A stretch of DNA of 64,000 nt, taken from Luteolibacter sp. LG18 (GTDB lineage: Bacteria > Verrucomicrobiota > Verrucomicrobiia > Verrucomicrobiales > Akkermansiaceae). The position numbers and the translations under genes were made by a program. The notes below the pieces were generated by a model that was given only the letters and a program-made list of their open reading frames with translations, had not been told where the DNA came from and did no database searches. Shown here in pieces: positions 8,480 through 19,100 of this stretch. The stretch covers positions 1,054,001-1,118,000 of the forward strand of contig NZ_AP024600.1 of the NCBI RefSeq assembly GCF_036322585.1, read 5' to 3'. Position 1 is the stretch's first letter, and each line of letters starts with the position of its first letter.

Positions 8480-11400
8480 ATGAAAGAAGAAGATTCCAAC
8501 CCGCTCGAACCCGTCGGTGACGAACCGATCGAAGCGCGCATCGTCGCGTGGGTATTGGGCGATGCCTCGGCGTTTGAAGCCGCGGAATTGGAACGCCTGT
8601 GCGAGGAACGGCCGGAGCTGCTGGTGTTCCGCCGCCGCATGCAGGCGCTGCACGGGCTGCTCTCCGAGGACGAGGCCTCCCGGCCGGATGAGGCGTGGAA
8701 ATTGCCCGGCGAAAAGCGGGCGAAGATCGAGGCGCTTTTCGGAGCGATGCACGCGGCCCCGCCGAACGTGGTGGTGGCGAAACGTTTCCGCCAGCCATGG
8801 GTCCGGCAAGCGCTGATGGCCACGGCCGCGTGCCTGGTGCTGGCCGCGGGGTTCCGCTATGTCTTCGCGCCCACCAGCGAGAGCGGCGCGAAGATTTCGA
8901 ACCGGACCTTCGCGATGGCGATTCAAAAGGATGAGGTCAGCGAGCGTATGACGCCGCGGACGCGGGCGATCGCGGAAGGCTACGCCTCCAGCCAGCCGGT
9001 GCTGCCGCCCATCGCGGATCTCGAGAGCACGATGCCCGCCATGCCCGGTCTGCAATCGCGGACGGAATTTGCGTCCGGTTTGGGAAGCGGCGGCGGACGC
9101 GGAGGTGCATTCGGACCGGGAGCGGACAGCGATGCCCTCGCGAAGAACGAGAACACCCTGAGTGAATCCGCGGAGAGGAAGAAAGGGGCGAAGGCTCCCG
9201 CGAAGCCGGCCGCGGCCAGCTCGCTCCGTGCGGCGGAGAAGGCCCTCGGTTCAGGCCTGGCTTCCTCCGCGCCAACGCCGACACCGGCCGCGGCTCCGCC
9301 CCCATCGCGTCCCATCGGCGGAGTGATGCCGGAATCCGCCCCGGCGGCACCAGCGGCGAAGCCCGCGGAGTTTTCCAGAAGCCTCGCCACCGATGGCGCG
9401 GCCGCGATCGCGAAGAATGACCGGGCAGGGATCATATCCCCCGTGGATGGTGCCGTCATCAGCGGTGTCCCGGCGGCGTCCGGCGCTGACGTGACCAACA
9501 TAATTACCGGCGGCCTGCGCTCGGGCGATGGTGCGATCACGCGCAACAACATCGACGCAGTGCTGAACAATCCGAACCGGGTTGCGCAAAGCGAAGTCGG
9601 CCCTCGCGAAGACATCCCCAGCCAAATGCGGGATTCCGGCAACAAGGGTGATCTCGCCAAAACTGAATCCGGCGGGGTGGAGGGAGAACTCCACATCGGC
9701 TACTCCAGCGACTACATCTTCCGCGATTCCGGTGAGGCGTCCAAAGATGCGGCCGACGTCGCCAAGACGATGAAGGACGCGGATGCCAAACCCGCCGATG
9801 CGTTCGCCTTCAACGTGCAGGACGAGGGAACGAAAGCGAAAGCCACGCCCGCCGAGAAGCAAGCCGCCCAAGCTTGGGCCGGAGAGGACAAGAGCGGGAA
9901 TATCTACAATGCCAACAAGTCGGATCGCAGCAGCCTCACCGCGAACGGAGCGGCGGAGACGGAGCGCCTCGGATTGGCAGACATCGCCGCTCAGGCAACC
10001 CCGGCCCCCAGAATCACGAAACAACTGGAGGACACGAGCTTGGCCAAAGATGCTGACTCGCCCACGGATCCGTTTAGCTCCGGAGAGCCAGCCGACCGCC
10101 CCCGCCTCGCTCCCAATCCTCCGGCTGCTCCCGCCACCCCGGCCTCCGGAAAGCCTGAAGACGAACAACGCCAGACCGCCGCGGCTCCATACGGGGCGAG
10201 CGTGGCCCAGCGCGAGATGGTCCGCCGCCAAGAAGCCGTCGCCGCTGGCGACCAGCTTTTGATTGCAGGACGGGAGGCATACGCCCGCGGCGACCACCAG
10301 GGCGCAGTCGACAAATACAAACAGGCCATCGACCGGCTCCCCAACGCCCCGGCGACGGAAGAACGATTGAAATCCTACAAGGAGCATCTCGCCGACGGCA
10401 ACGTGGCCTTGGCGATGGATTACGAGAAACAAGGTAAGATCGAAGAGGCTCGGAAAGTCCTCGATGAGCTGGTCTCGTCCGATCCGGAGAATCTCGACGC
10501 GAGAAGGATGCAGGCCCACCTCAAGGACCCGATCCACAACGATCCGGCGCTAGCGGCCGAACACGCTCAGAACGTTGAGAAGGTCCGGAAGGGCCTTTAC
10601 CTAACGGAAGGCAACTACAACCTCGGCAAGTACGACGAGGCGAAGAAGGAGGCCGAAAATGTTCTCCGGATCGATCCCTACAATAGCGCGGCCCGGCGCA
10701 TGATGGAGCGAATCAACAACGCGAACTCGGACTATTACCGGGCCGCCTACGACCACTCCAAAGCCGAACTGCTGATGCAAACGGACCGCGCGTGGGAACT
10801 CGCAGTTCCAGCGCAACCCGAAGCCCGTTCGGTGGAAAGCCTCAAACGGGAGATCCGGGAGCAGGAGGTGGAGATCGCCAAGACCCAAGGGCTGGACTCC
10901 GCGCTTGAACGCTCGGTCGACAGCACCGACTACGCCCAGGCCAAGCGGGAGCTTGAAAAGTCGCAGGAGCAGCTTGCGGCGCTGAAAGCCAGGAACCGCG
11001 AAGCGATGGCGAAGATGAAGTCCTCGCCGAAAGCCGCGGATGACGCCACGGCCACGACCTTTAGCCACGAGCTTCAGGTCCAGGAGGACCGGGTCGAGGA
11101 AAAGCGCAAGCTGCTGACCAATATCCTTCGTGCCAAGCAGATCATTCTCACCGGGCAAGAAAGCATCTATCGCTCCGACATCAACGAGGACGACCGCGGG
11201 GCCGTGAGCGCACGCGACACCGCGAACAAGCTGGAGCAAGAGAAGGTCCAGCTCGAAAGCCAGATCCAGACCTTGCAGAAATATGACAACGACCAACTTC
11301 TCAGCTACGCCGCCGGTCTGAATCTGCCGGAAAACGTCCTCAAGACGGTGTATCCGCAGTACCTGGAGCAGCAACGCGCCTTGGGAAAATTGAAGGCCGA

Positions 11401-12982
11401 AGGTCTGGCCGACAGTCACCCAACGGTTCAGGCCCAGGCCCAAGCCTTGGCGAAAACGAAGCGCCAACTCGATGACGGAGTGACAAGCCTGCGCGAGACA
11501 CTCACCGCCCAATACAAGGTGGCGGACGACCGTCTTGCGAAGGTCAAAGTCCTCTCCGAGGATGCCACCCAACTCCAACGCGCGAAACTCGCCAATCTCA
11601 AGAAACAGCTCGAGATCGCGGAGGCTGCCTCCGCGGCCGCCCAGCCAAAACCCGCGCCAGTGCCGGTGGATGAAACCGTCGCCGCGGCGGAACCGTTCTC
11701 GACGTTCTCGCTGCATGTCAGCGATGCCTCGTTCAAGCTGGCGAAGGCGGCGCTGGACCGCGGCGAACGCCTCTCGGCGGACCAGATCCGCACCGAGGAG
11801 TTTTACAACGCCTTCGATTACGGCGATCCCGCGCCCGCGCCGGGCGAACCGGTGGCATGCACCATCGAGCAGGCGGCGCATCCGGTGCTGCCGCAGCGCA
11901 ACCTGGTGCGGGTGGCGATGCGGGTCGGCTCGGCGGGTCGCGGCCAGGGCCAGCCGCTCAATCTCACGCTGCTGCTGGACAACTCCGGTTCGATGGAACG
12001 CGATGACCGCCACGAGGGACTGAAGGCCGCGATCGGCCAGCTTGCCTCGCTGCTGCAACCGGGTGACACGGTCACGCTGGCGGGTTTCTCGCGGACGCCG
12101 CATTTGCTGGCGGACCGCCTGTCCGGTGCGGAGGCCGCGAAGCTCGTCGAGCTGGTGGACAAGCTGCCGAGCGAAGGCGGCACCAACCTGGAGGAAGCCC
12201 TCAAGCTGGCCGGGGAACTGGCCATCCAGCGCAAGAACCCCGCCGCCCAGAACCGCATCGTGCTGCTCACCGACGGCGCGGCGAACCTCGGCAACGCCCA
12301 GCCGGAAGACCTTGCACAGAAGGTGGCCGCGCTGCGCCAGCAGGGCATCGCCTTCGACGCGGCGGGCATCGGCGCGGGGGGGCTGAACGACCGGATGCTG
12401 GAGGCGCTGACCCGCCATGGCAACGGCCGCTACTACATCGTCAACGACCCGAAGGACGCGGACGCGAACTTCGCCAAGCAGCTCGCCGGAGCCTTCCGCC
12501 CCGCGGCGGAGAACGTGAAGGTGCAGGTCCATTTCAATCCGGACCGGGTCTCCCGCTACAAGCTGATCGGCTTCGAGAAGCACCGCCTCAACACCGAGGA
12601 CTTCCGCAACGACGCGGTGGACGCCGCCGAGCTGGCCGCGGACGAGGCGGGCGTGGCGCTCTATCAGGTCGAGACGATCCCCGGCGGCACGGGCGAGATC
12701 GGCGAGGTGAGCGTGCGCTTCCGCGACACCGCCTCCGGCCGGATGGTGGAGAACACCTGGACGGTGCCCCACGACGAGAAGACCCCGGCCTTCGACCAGG
12801 CGCGGCCCTCGATCCAGCTCGCGACGCTGGCGATGCTGGCGGCCGAGAAGCTCCGCGGCGGCCCGCTGGCCGACGCCACCGATTTCACCACGCTGGCCCC
12901 CGTGATCTCGCGGGTCAAAACCTACTACAGCACCAGTAGCCGCGTCGGCGAGCTCACCGGGATGACCGGGAAGCTCCGTTGA
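8480..12982 (+). CDS. Anti-sigma-like / TPR / von Willebrand factor A (YfbK-like) membrane protein
   Basis: A 1,500-residue multidomain protein. Residues 1-100 are a cytosolic anti-sigma-like segment, and one TM helix (about 108-131) follows. A low-complexity Ala/Pro-rich linker runs to about 575. TPR-like helices (575-757) include YARGDHQGAVDKYKQAIDRL, and a long charged coiled coil follows (about 785-1055). A VWA_N domain (from about 1073, STFSLHVSDASF) precedes a VWA domain with an intact MIDAS DNSGS (Asp1167, Ser1169, Ser1171) and a C-terminal DUF3520-like part, as in E. coli YfbK. The layout suggests an outside or periplasmic metal-dependent ligand sensor controlling the adjacent sigma factor. 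That role is inference. Confidence 0.85.
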   Translation: MKEEDSNPLEPVGDEPIEARIVAWVLGDASAFEAAELERLCEERPELLVFRRRMQALHGLLSEDEASRPDEAWKLPGEKRAKIEALFGAMHAAPPNVVVAKRFRQPWVRQALMATAACLVLAAGFRYVFAPTSESGAKISNRTFAMAIQKDEVSERMTPRTRAIAEGYASSQPVLPPIADLESTMPAMPGLQSRTEFASGLGSGGGRGGAFGPGADSDALAKNENTLSESAERKKGAKAPAKPAAASSLRAAEKALGSGLASSAPTPTPAAAPPPSRPIGGVMPESAPAAPAAKPAEFSRSLATDGAAAIAKNDRAGIISPVDGAVISGVPAASGADVTNIITGGLRSGDGAITRNNIDAVLNNPNRVAQSEVGPREDIPSQMRDSGNKGDLAKTESGGVEGELHIGYSSDYIFRDSGEASKDAADVAKTMKDADAKPADAFAFNVQDEGTKAKATPAEKQAAQAWAGEDKSGNIYNANKSDRSSLTANGAAETERLGLADIAAQATPAPRITKQLEDTSLAKDADSPTDPFSSGEPADRPRLAPNPPAAPATPASGKPEDEQRQTAAAPYGASVAQREMVRRQEAVAAGDQLLIAGREAYARGDHQGAVDKYKQAIDRLPNAPATEERLKSYKEHLADGNVALAMDYEKQGKIEEARKVLDELVSSDPENLDARRMQAHLKDPIHNDPALAAEHAQNVEKVRKGLYLTEGNYNLGKYDEAKKEAENVLRIDPYNSAARRMMERINNANSDYYRAAYDHSKAELLMQTDRAWELAVPAQPEARSVESLKREIREQEVEIAKTQGLDSALERSVDSTDYAQAKRELEKSQEQLAALKARNREAMAKMKSSPKAADDATATTFSHELQVQEDRVEEKRKLLTNILRAKQIILTGQESIYRSDINEDDRGAVSARDTANKLEQEKVQLESQIQTLQKYDNDQLLSYAAGLNLPENVLKTVYPQYLEQQRALGKLKAEGLADSHPTVQAQAQALAKTKRQLDDGVTSLRETLTAQYKVADDRLAKVKVLSEDATQLQRAKLANLKKQLEIAEAASAAAQPKPAPVPVDETVAAAEPFSTFSLHVSDASFKLAKAALDRGERLSADQIRTEEFYNAFDYGDPAPAPGEPVACTIEQAAHPVLPQRNLVRVAMRVGSAGRGQGQPLNLTLLLDNSGSMERDDRHEGLKAAIGQLASLLQPGDTVTLAGFSRTPHLLADRLSGAEAAKLVELVDKLPSEGGTNLEEALKLAGELAIQRKNPAAQNRIVLLTDGAANLGNAQPEDLAQKVAALRQQGIAFDAAGIGAGGLNDRMLEALTRHGNGRYYIVNDPKDADANFAKQLAGAFRPAAENVKVQVHFNPDRVSRYKLIGFEKHRLNTEDFRNDAVDAAELAADEAGVALYQVETIPGGTGEIGEVSVRFRDTASGRMVENTWTVPHDEKTPAFDQARPSIQLATLAMLAAEKLRGGPLADATDFTTLAPVISRVKTYYSTSSRVGELTGMTGKLR

Positions 12983-13186
12983 ATTGACGCTCCATTTACA
13001 CAACGCGCCGCGGGACCGTGATATCCCGTTTGGAGAACCACGCCCGCGACGCACGCACCCACCGATCGATTTTCCACCGGCCCCGGCCGGGTGGACACGG
13101 CCGGAATCCGAAAGAACCCCGCTCATGACCTTTCCTCCGTCCGTGTCCATCCGCCCGCGTCCGGCGGCTCAACCCCATCTTCCCCA
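12983..13186. other. 204-base spacer between VWA gene and giant gene
   Basis: No coding frame here is convincing; a 68-codon frame is Pro/Arg-rich and looks like GC-driven noise. An imperfect inverted repeat GGGTGGACACGG...CCGTGTCCATCC lies at about 13088-13155. The spacer could hold a promoter for the giant gene, possibly read by the upstream ECF sigma, but no consensus can be named. Confidence 0.3.
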
Positions 13187-16100
13187 ATGAAAGCCATCGC
13201 ACTGATTCTAACACTCCTGCTGGCGATCGCCGCCGCGCAGGACGAAGCCCGCGTGGACGTCGGCGACGGCGTGGCGCTGGTGCCGGTCGAGAAGATCCAG
13301 AAGCCCGCGCCGCTGTTCTTCTCCGCCGCCGCCACCGCCACCACGCGGATCGGACTGGACTCCGCCGACAGCCGGTTCGAGCTCACCTTCAAGATCCTCC
13401 AGGGCAAGGCCGAGACGCTGTCACTGGCCCTGCAGGGCAAGGGCGAGGTCACGGCGGTGACCGGCGAGCATCTCAAGGACTGGTCGGTGCGCACCGAGGC
13501 CGATGGTTCGCGCCACCTCGACCTCCATCCGGACCCGGAGGCGGTGACGGACACGTGGGCGGTACAGGTGACGGCGAAGTCCGACCTGCGGAACAGCCGC
13601 GGCGATGCCGCGGTGCTGCTGCCCGGCCCCGGCAAGGCCTCCGGTTTCACGCTGCTCGCCACCCTGGAACCGGCCGCGGACGTGGACTTGCGGGTGCTCA
13701 AGGCTGAAGGGCTGGTGCCGGTGGAAGGTGGCAACGGCCGCAAGTTCCAGGGCGGCGCGCTGCCGCTGCTCACGGTGGGAGTCGCGCGCGGCGGCACGGC
13801 CCCGCGCGAGCTGGAGCTGCTCAACACCGCGCTCCAGGGCACGGCCACGTCGGATGGCGAAAGCGTGGCGTTCGTCCTAACAGGCGAGGCGCGGGCGACC
13901 AAGGTCGGTGCGGTGTGCGACCTGCTGCGCGGCTCGGCGGCGATCGCGGGCGAAGCCTCGGGCGATGGCTGGCACATCCGGCTGAAGCGCCGTGGCGAGG
14001 GCTACGTGCACGAGCTGGTGGCGGACAAGGCGGGGAGTTTCCCGGTGACGATTTCATTCCAGGCCCCGCTGAAGCGGAAGGGCGACTGGCGGGTGGCGGA
14101 CTTCACGCTGCCGTCCGGGGTGGTGGTGCCGGTGCGGATCGAGGGACTGGGCGACAAGGTGGCGTTCGACCGCACGCTGGCGGTCACGCCGGAGCGCGAT
14201 GGCGCGAACTGGCGCGGATTCCTGCCCGCGAACGGCCGGGTGAACTTGGCATGGAAGGGTTCGCGCGAAGAGGCGGAGGGCGCGTTGTTCTTCTCCAGCA
14301 CGGAGGTCACCGAGGTGCGGGTGGGCAGCGGCCTGCTGCGGGAGATTTCCGCGCTGCGGTTCCGGGTGCTGCAAGGAAAGCTCGCGGCGATCACGCTGAA
14401 GCTTGAGGGGCCGGGGGAAATCCTCTCGGTGCAGGGCGAGCAGGTGCTCGGCTGGGCGGTGCGCGAGGACGGCGGCGCGCGGAAATTGGAAGTCACGCTC
14501 AACCGCCCGATCGAGGGCGATGGGGAATTGCGAATCGAGGCGCAGGCGGCGCTCGGCAGCTTCCCGGCGAAGGCGGTGCCGATGCGGTTCACGCCGCAGG
14601 GGGCGCTGCGCCACAGCGGCTGGGTGCGGGTGGCGGGCCAGGGCGCGGTGCGGGTGGAGGTGACGAACGCGAGCGGGATGATGCAGCTCGCGCCGGGACA
14701 GTTCCCGGTGGCCGCGGCGGAAGGACTGCGGCAGGTGTCGGTCTATCGTTTCCCGGCGGCCGACCGTTCATTCGAGATCTCGGCGGACCAGGTGCTGCCG
14801 GAGGTGAGCGTGAATGAGGTGACACTGTATGAAATCGCCGAGACCGACCGCCGGATCCTGGCGGACCTAGAGCTGGACATCCGCGAGGCCCCGCTGCGCG
14901 AGTGGGAGATCGCGGTGCCCGAGGACTTCGCGGTGGCGGGTGTGACCGGTGCGGCGGTGGGGGATTTCAACGTCGCGGGCACGGCCAGCGGCGGCAAGCG
15001 GGTGGTGAAGATCCTGTTCACCCAGCCGGTGGACGGCCGCCAGTTGATCACGCTGAAGCTGGAGAAGAACGAGGCGGCGAAGGCGGGGACGTGGGACCTG
15101 CCGCCGCTCGGCTTCCCCGGCGTGAAATCGCGGCGCGGGTTCGTCGGCGTGATTTCCGCCGCGGGCTTCCGCGTGACCCCGGCGAAGACCGCCGCGCTGG
15201 CGGAGGTGCCGCTGACGTTTTTCCCGAAGCAGGCGCAGGGCCTCCAGCAGGCGTTCCGGCTGCGCGATGCCGCGTGGTCGGCCTCGATGAAGATCGAGGC
15301 GCTGGGCCAGAACGTGCAGGCGGACGTGTTCCACCTCTACTCGCTCAAGGCGGGCGCGGCCTATGGCAGCGTGCTGGTGAACTACTTCGTGGTGGGTGCT
15401 CCGGCGACGGAGTGGCGGATCTCGATCCCGGAAGGCGTGGGCAACATCGACGTGACCGGCCAGAACGTGGGCAAGGATTGGCGTCGCGAGGGAACCGTGA
15501 TGGTGATCCCGCTGTCCCGTCCGGTGATGGGCGCGGGCACGGTGCTGCTGAGCTTCGAGCAGCCGATGAGCGCGCGTGGCGGGGTGATCTCGCCCGGCGC
15601 GGTGCGCCCGCTTAACGTGCAGAGCGAGCGCGGCTACGTGCAGGTGGTGAGCCCACTGCAGGTGAACTACTCCGTTTCCCGTAGCGAGGGTCCGCTGCTC
15701 AAGCTGGAAGCGAACGAGCTTCCGGCCGAATACCGCCTGCTCACCAGCGCGCCCACGCTCGGCGCGTGGCAGTACACGGCGCGGGACTTCACGATCGACC
15801 TCGATGTGAAATGGTTCACGCCGGGCGAAACCGCCGAACAGGTGGTGGATTTCCTCAAGCTCTCCAGCCAGGTCTCGCGCGATGGCCAGATCGTGACGGA
15901 CGCGCGCTTCTTCGTGAAATCCCGTGGCCGTGCCGCGCTGCGGCTGAAGATGCCCGCGGGGGCGAAGCTGTGGGAAACGCGGGTCGATGGCGCGGTGGCG
16001 AACGCCCGCGAGGACGGCGCGGACACGCTGGTGCCGCTGCCTTCGAAGAACGATCCGAACGACCCGGTGGAGGTGATCCTGCGCTACGGTGGTCAGGCCA

Positions 16101-19100
16101 AACGGGCCGGTTCCCCCACCCTCTCCGCGCCCGCGCTCGACGCGCCGGTGGTGATCGGCGAGTGGCTGGTGACCGGCGATGAGAACCGCCGGCTGCTGCC
16201 CGCCGGTGGCACCGCGGAGCTGGTGCGGCCGGTGGTCGAGCCGAATGGTTTCCAGCGCGTGTCCGCCCTCGCCCGCAAGCCGGTGGCGCTCATCGCGCTG
16301 CTCGCGATCGCCTCGCTGGTGATCGGAGTGGACCGTGGCGGCCGCTGGCGCGCGCTCGCGGGCTTGCTCGCCGGGCTGGCGCTGGTGGCGGCCTGCGCGG
16401 GCGCTGGCTGGGTGGTGTGGCGTCACACCGCGTTCAACCCGCCGCCGCTGGAATACGCCGCGCCGGTGGTAGCCCCGGGCCAACAGGTGACGGTGGAACT
16501 TTCCAACGTGACGCCGTGGCGCGCGAATGTGGTGTGGCCCGGCATCGTGGCGATGGTGGCCGGAGTGCTCGTGATGGGGCGCGGAGTGATCCGCGCAAAC
16601 CGCCTGGTCGCGGCCGGTGGCATGATCCTGATCGGGATTGGCTTGTTGGCCCAGCGCGGTGGCGCGCCGTGGTTCTTCGGGTTGCTCGCGCTGGTGGCAC
16701 TCGCGCTGCGGGTGATCCCGGTGCTGCCGCGCCTGAAGCTGCCGCGCGCCACTCCGGCGGCGACGGCGATCCTCGCGGGCCTGTTGTGGTTCTCCCCCAT
16801 CCGCTCGGAGGCGGCGGAGATTCAACCCGCCGAAACGATCGTCCAGCAGTGGAAGATCGCCGATGGCCGACTCCAGGGTGAAATCGAGCTGACGGTGCGC
16901 GGCGAGGCGGGCGAGCGGTTCCTGCTGCTGAAGCCACCCGCGGTGCTGACCGGTTTCCAAGGCACCGGCCTGCACGTGATCAAGGCCCCGGTGGAGGACA
17001 AGGACACGTATTTCGTGGTGATCGATGCCACCGGCAAGGCGAGCGGAAAGGCCAGCTTCGAGATGCCGATGGCGCGGCCGCAGGACGGTTTCCCGCTGCC
17101 GACCGGCACCGCCGCGACGCAGCGCGTGACCGTGCGCTGGAGCGAGCCGGGCTGGGAATTCGCCTCGCCTGCCGCGGCCTCGACCACGCCGCTGGCCGGA
17201 CTCGGCGAGAAAGAGAGCGGCGCGACGCTGGTGCTCGGTCCGGCCGGTGATGCGACGATCCAGGCGCGCCCGCGCCAGCGCAACGTGGCCGCGGAAACGA
17301 CGCGCTATTTCTCCGAGGTTTCGAACCTCTTCATGCCTGGCCCCGGCGTGGTGAACGGCCGCCACCGCGTGACCATCCGCCCGACCCAGGGCCGGGTGAG
17401 CGAGCTGGTATTGAGCGTGCCCGAGGCCTTCACGGTGGGCGAGGTTTCCGAGGGGCCGGTGGGAAGCTGGCGCTTCGATCCGCGGACGCGCGAGCTGCGC
17501 GTGGCGGTGGAACCGGCGCAGCAGGGTGTATTCGCCTTCACGGTGGAAACGCAGCGCGGCAGCGACGCACTGCCGGTGGATCTTTCGCTCGCGCCGCTGC
17601 GGGTGGCGCAATCGGCCGGGGAGGTCGGCTTGCTGGCGCTGGCGTTCGGCGACGAGGCGCAGCCCGAGGCGGTGACGCCAAAGGGGCTCTCGGTGGTGAA
17701 CCTGGAGGACTTCGATGGGAGGCTGGTGCCGATGGACGCGAAGAACCGTCCGCTGGCACTGGTGCAGCGCGTGTTCCGCTACGGCACCGAGGAAGCGGCG
17801 CTGGCGGTGCATGTCGCCCCGGTGGCTCCCGAGGTCCGCGTGGAATCGCGGCAGGTACTTTCGCTCGGCGAGGACCGCATGGTGCTGGCCGCCGATCTCG
17901 GGGTGACAATCACCCGCGCCGGGTTGTTCCGCGTGGTGCTGGAAGTGCCGGACGGCCTCGACATCGAGGCGGTGACCGGCAACGCGCTCAGCCACTGGAC
18001 GGACACCAAAGAAGGGGCCAAGCGCCTCGTCACCCTGCATCTCACCGGCCGCACGCTGGGCCGGCAGGAGTTCTCGCTCTCGCTGGCGGGTCCGCCGCCG
18101 GGAGCCCAGGCCTCGTGGAACCTGCCGCGCATCACGGTGCGCGAGGCGGCGCGTGAAACGGGCACGATGATCGTGGTGCCGGAGCGCGGCCTGCAGGTCC
18201 GCGCCACCACCCGCGCCAACGTTTCCCAGCTCGATCCGCGCGAACTCGGCGACACGCCGCAGGCCCGCGATGCGGTGCGCCCGGGCGCGCTGGCGTTCCG
18301 CCTGCTGCAATCGGATTGGAAGCTGGCGATGGCGGTCGAGCGGCTCGACCCGTGGATCACCGCGCAGGTGCTGCACGATGTGACGCTGCGCGAGGGCCAG
18401 ATGGTCCACCACGTCTCGCTGCGCTACAAGATCGAGAACGCCGCGGTGAAATCGCTGCGCGTGGCCATTCCCGGTCTCGACGCCGCCACCGCGGGCACGG
18501 TGCGTGCCAGCGGCGCGGGCGTGGGCGACCTGGTGCCGGTGGCGGATACGCCGGGCGCGTGGGACATCCGCTTCCAGCGCGGCATCGCCGGGGACACGGC
18601 GGTGGAGCTGGAATACCAGAGCCAGTCGAAGGGCGGCGGCTCGGAGACGATCACGCCGGTGACGCTGGAGCAGGTACGACAGAGCTCGTACTTCGTATCC
18701 GTCCGCGCCGGTGGCCGACTGGAGCTCGATGCCCCGACGCCGCCGCGCGGTTGGCAGCGCACGGATTGGGCAGTGGTCCAGAATGCCGTGCCGCAGGCCG
18801 CCAGCGCCGCCGCGCCAGGACTGGCGTTCCGCGTGGCGGAGGCCGAGGGGCCGCTGACTGTCTCGGTGAAGCGCCACAACCTCGCGGGCGCGCTCAAGCT
18901 GCGGGTGGCCGCAGGCCAGCTCACGACGCTCGTTTCCCCGGATGGCGACGCCTTGACCGCGGTCGACCTGAAGGTGCAGGTGGCCGAGAAGGGCACGCTG
19001 CGGCTGCGGCTGCCGAAGCAGGCGAAGCTCTTCAACGTGCTGGTGAACGACGAAGGCGCGCCGCTGGTGCGCGAGGGCGATGACTGGCTGTTCTATGTCT

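Noticed and set aside
10601..13150. An 849-codon minus-strand open frame opposite the VWA gene
   Set aside because: Translation is Arg/Val/Leu/Gly-rich noise, while the plus strand carries clear VWA and TPR motifs.
12984..13190. 68-codon ORF in the spacer before the giant gene
   Set aside because: Pro/Arg-rich composition, overlap with the giant gene start, no ribosome binding site.
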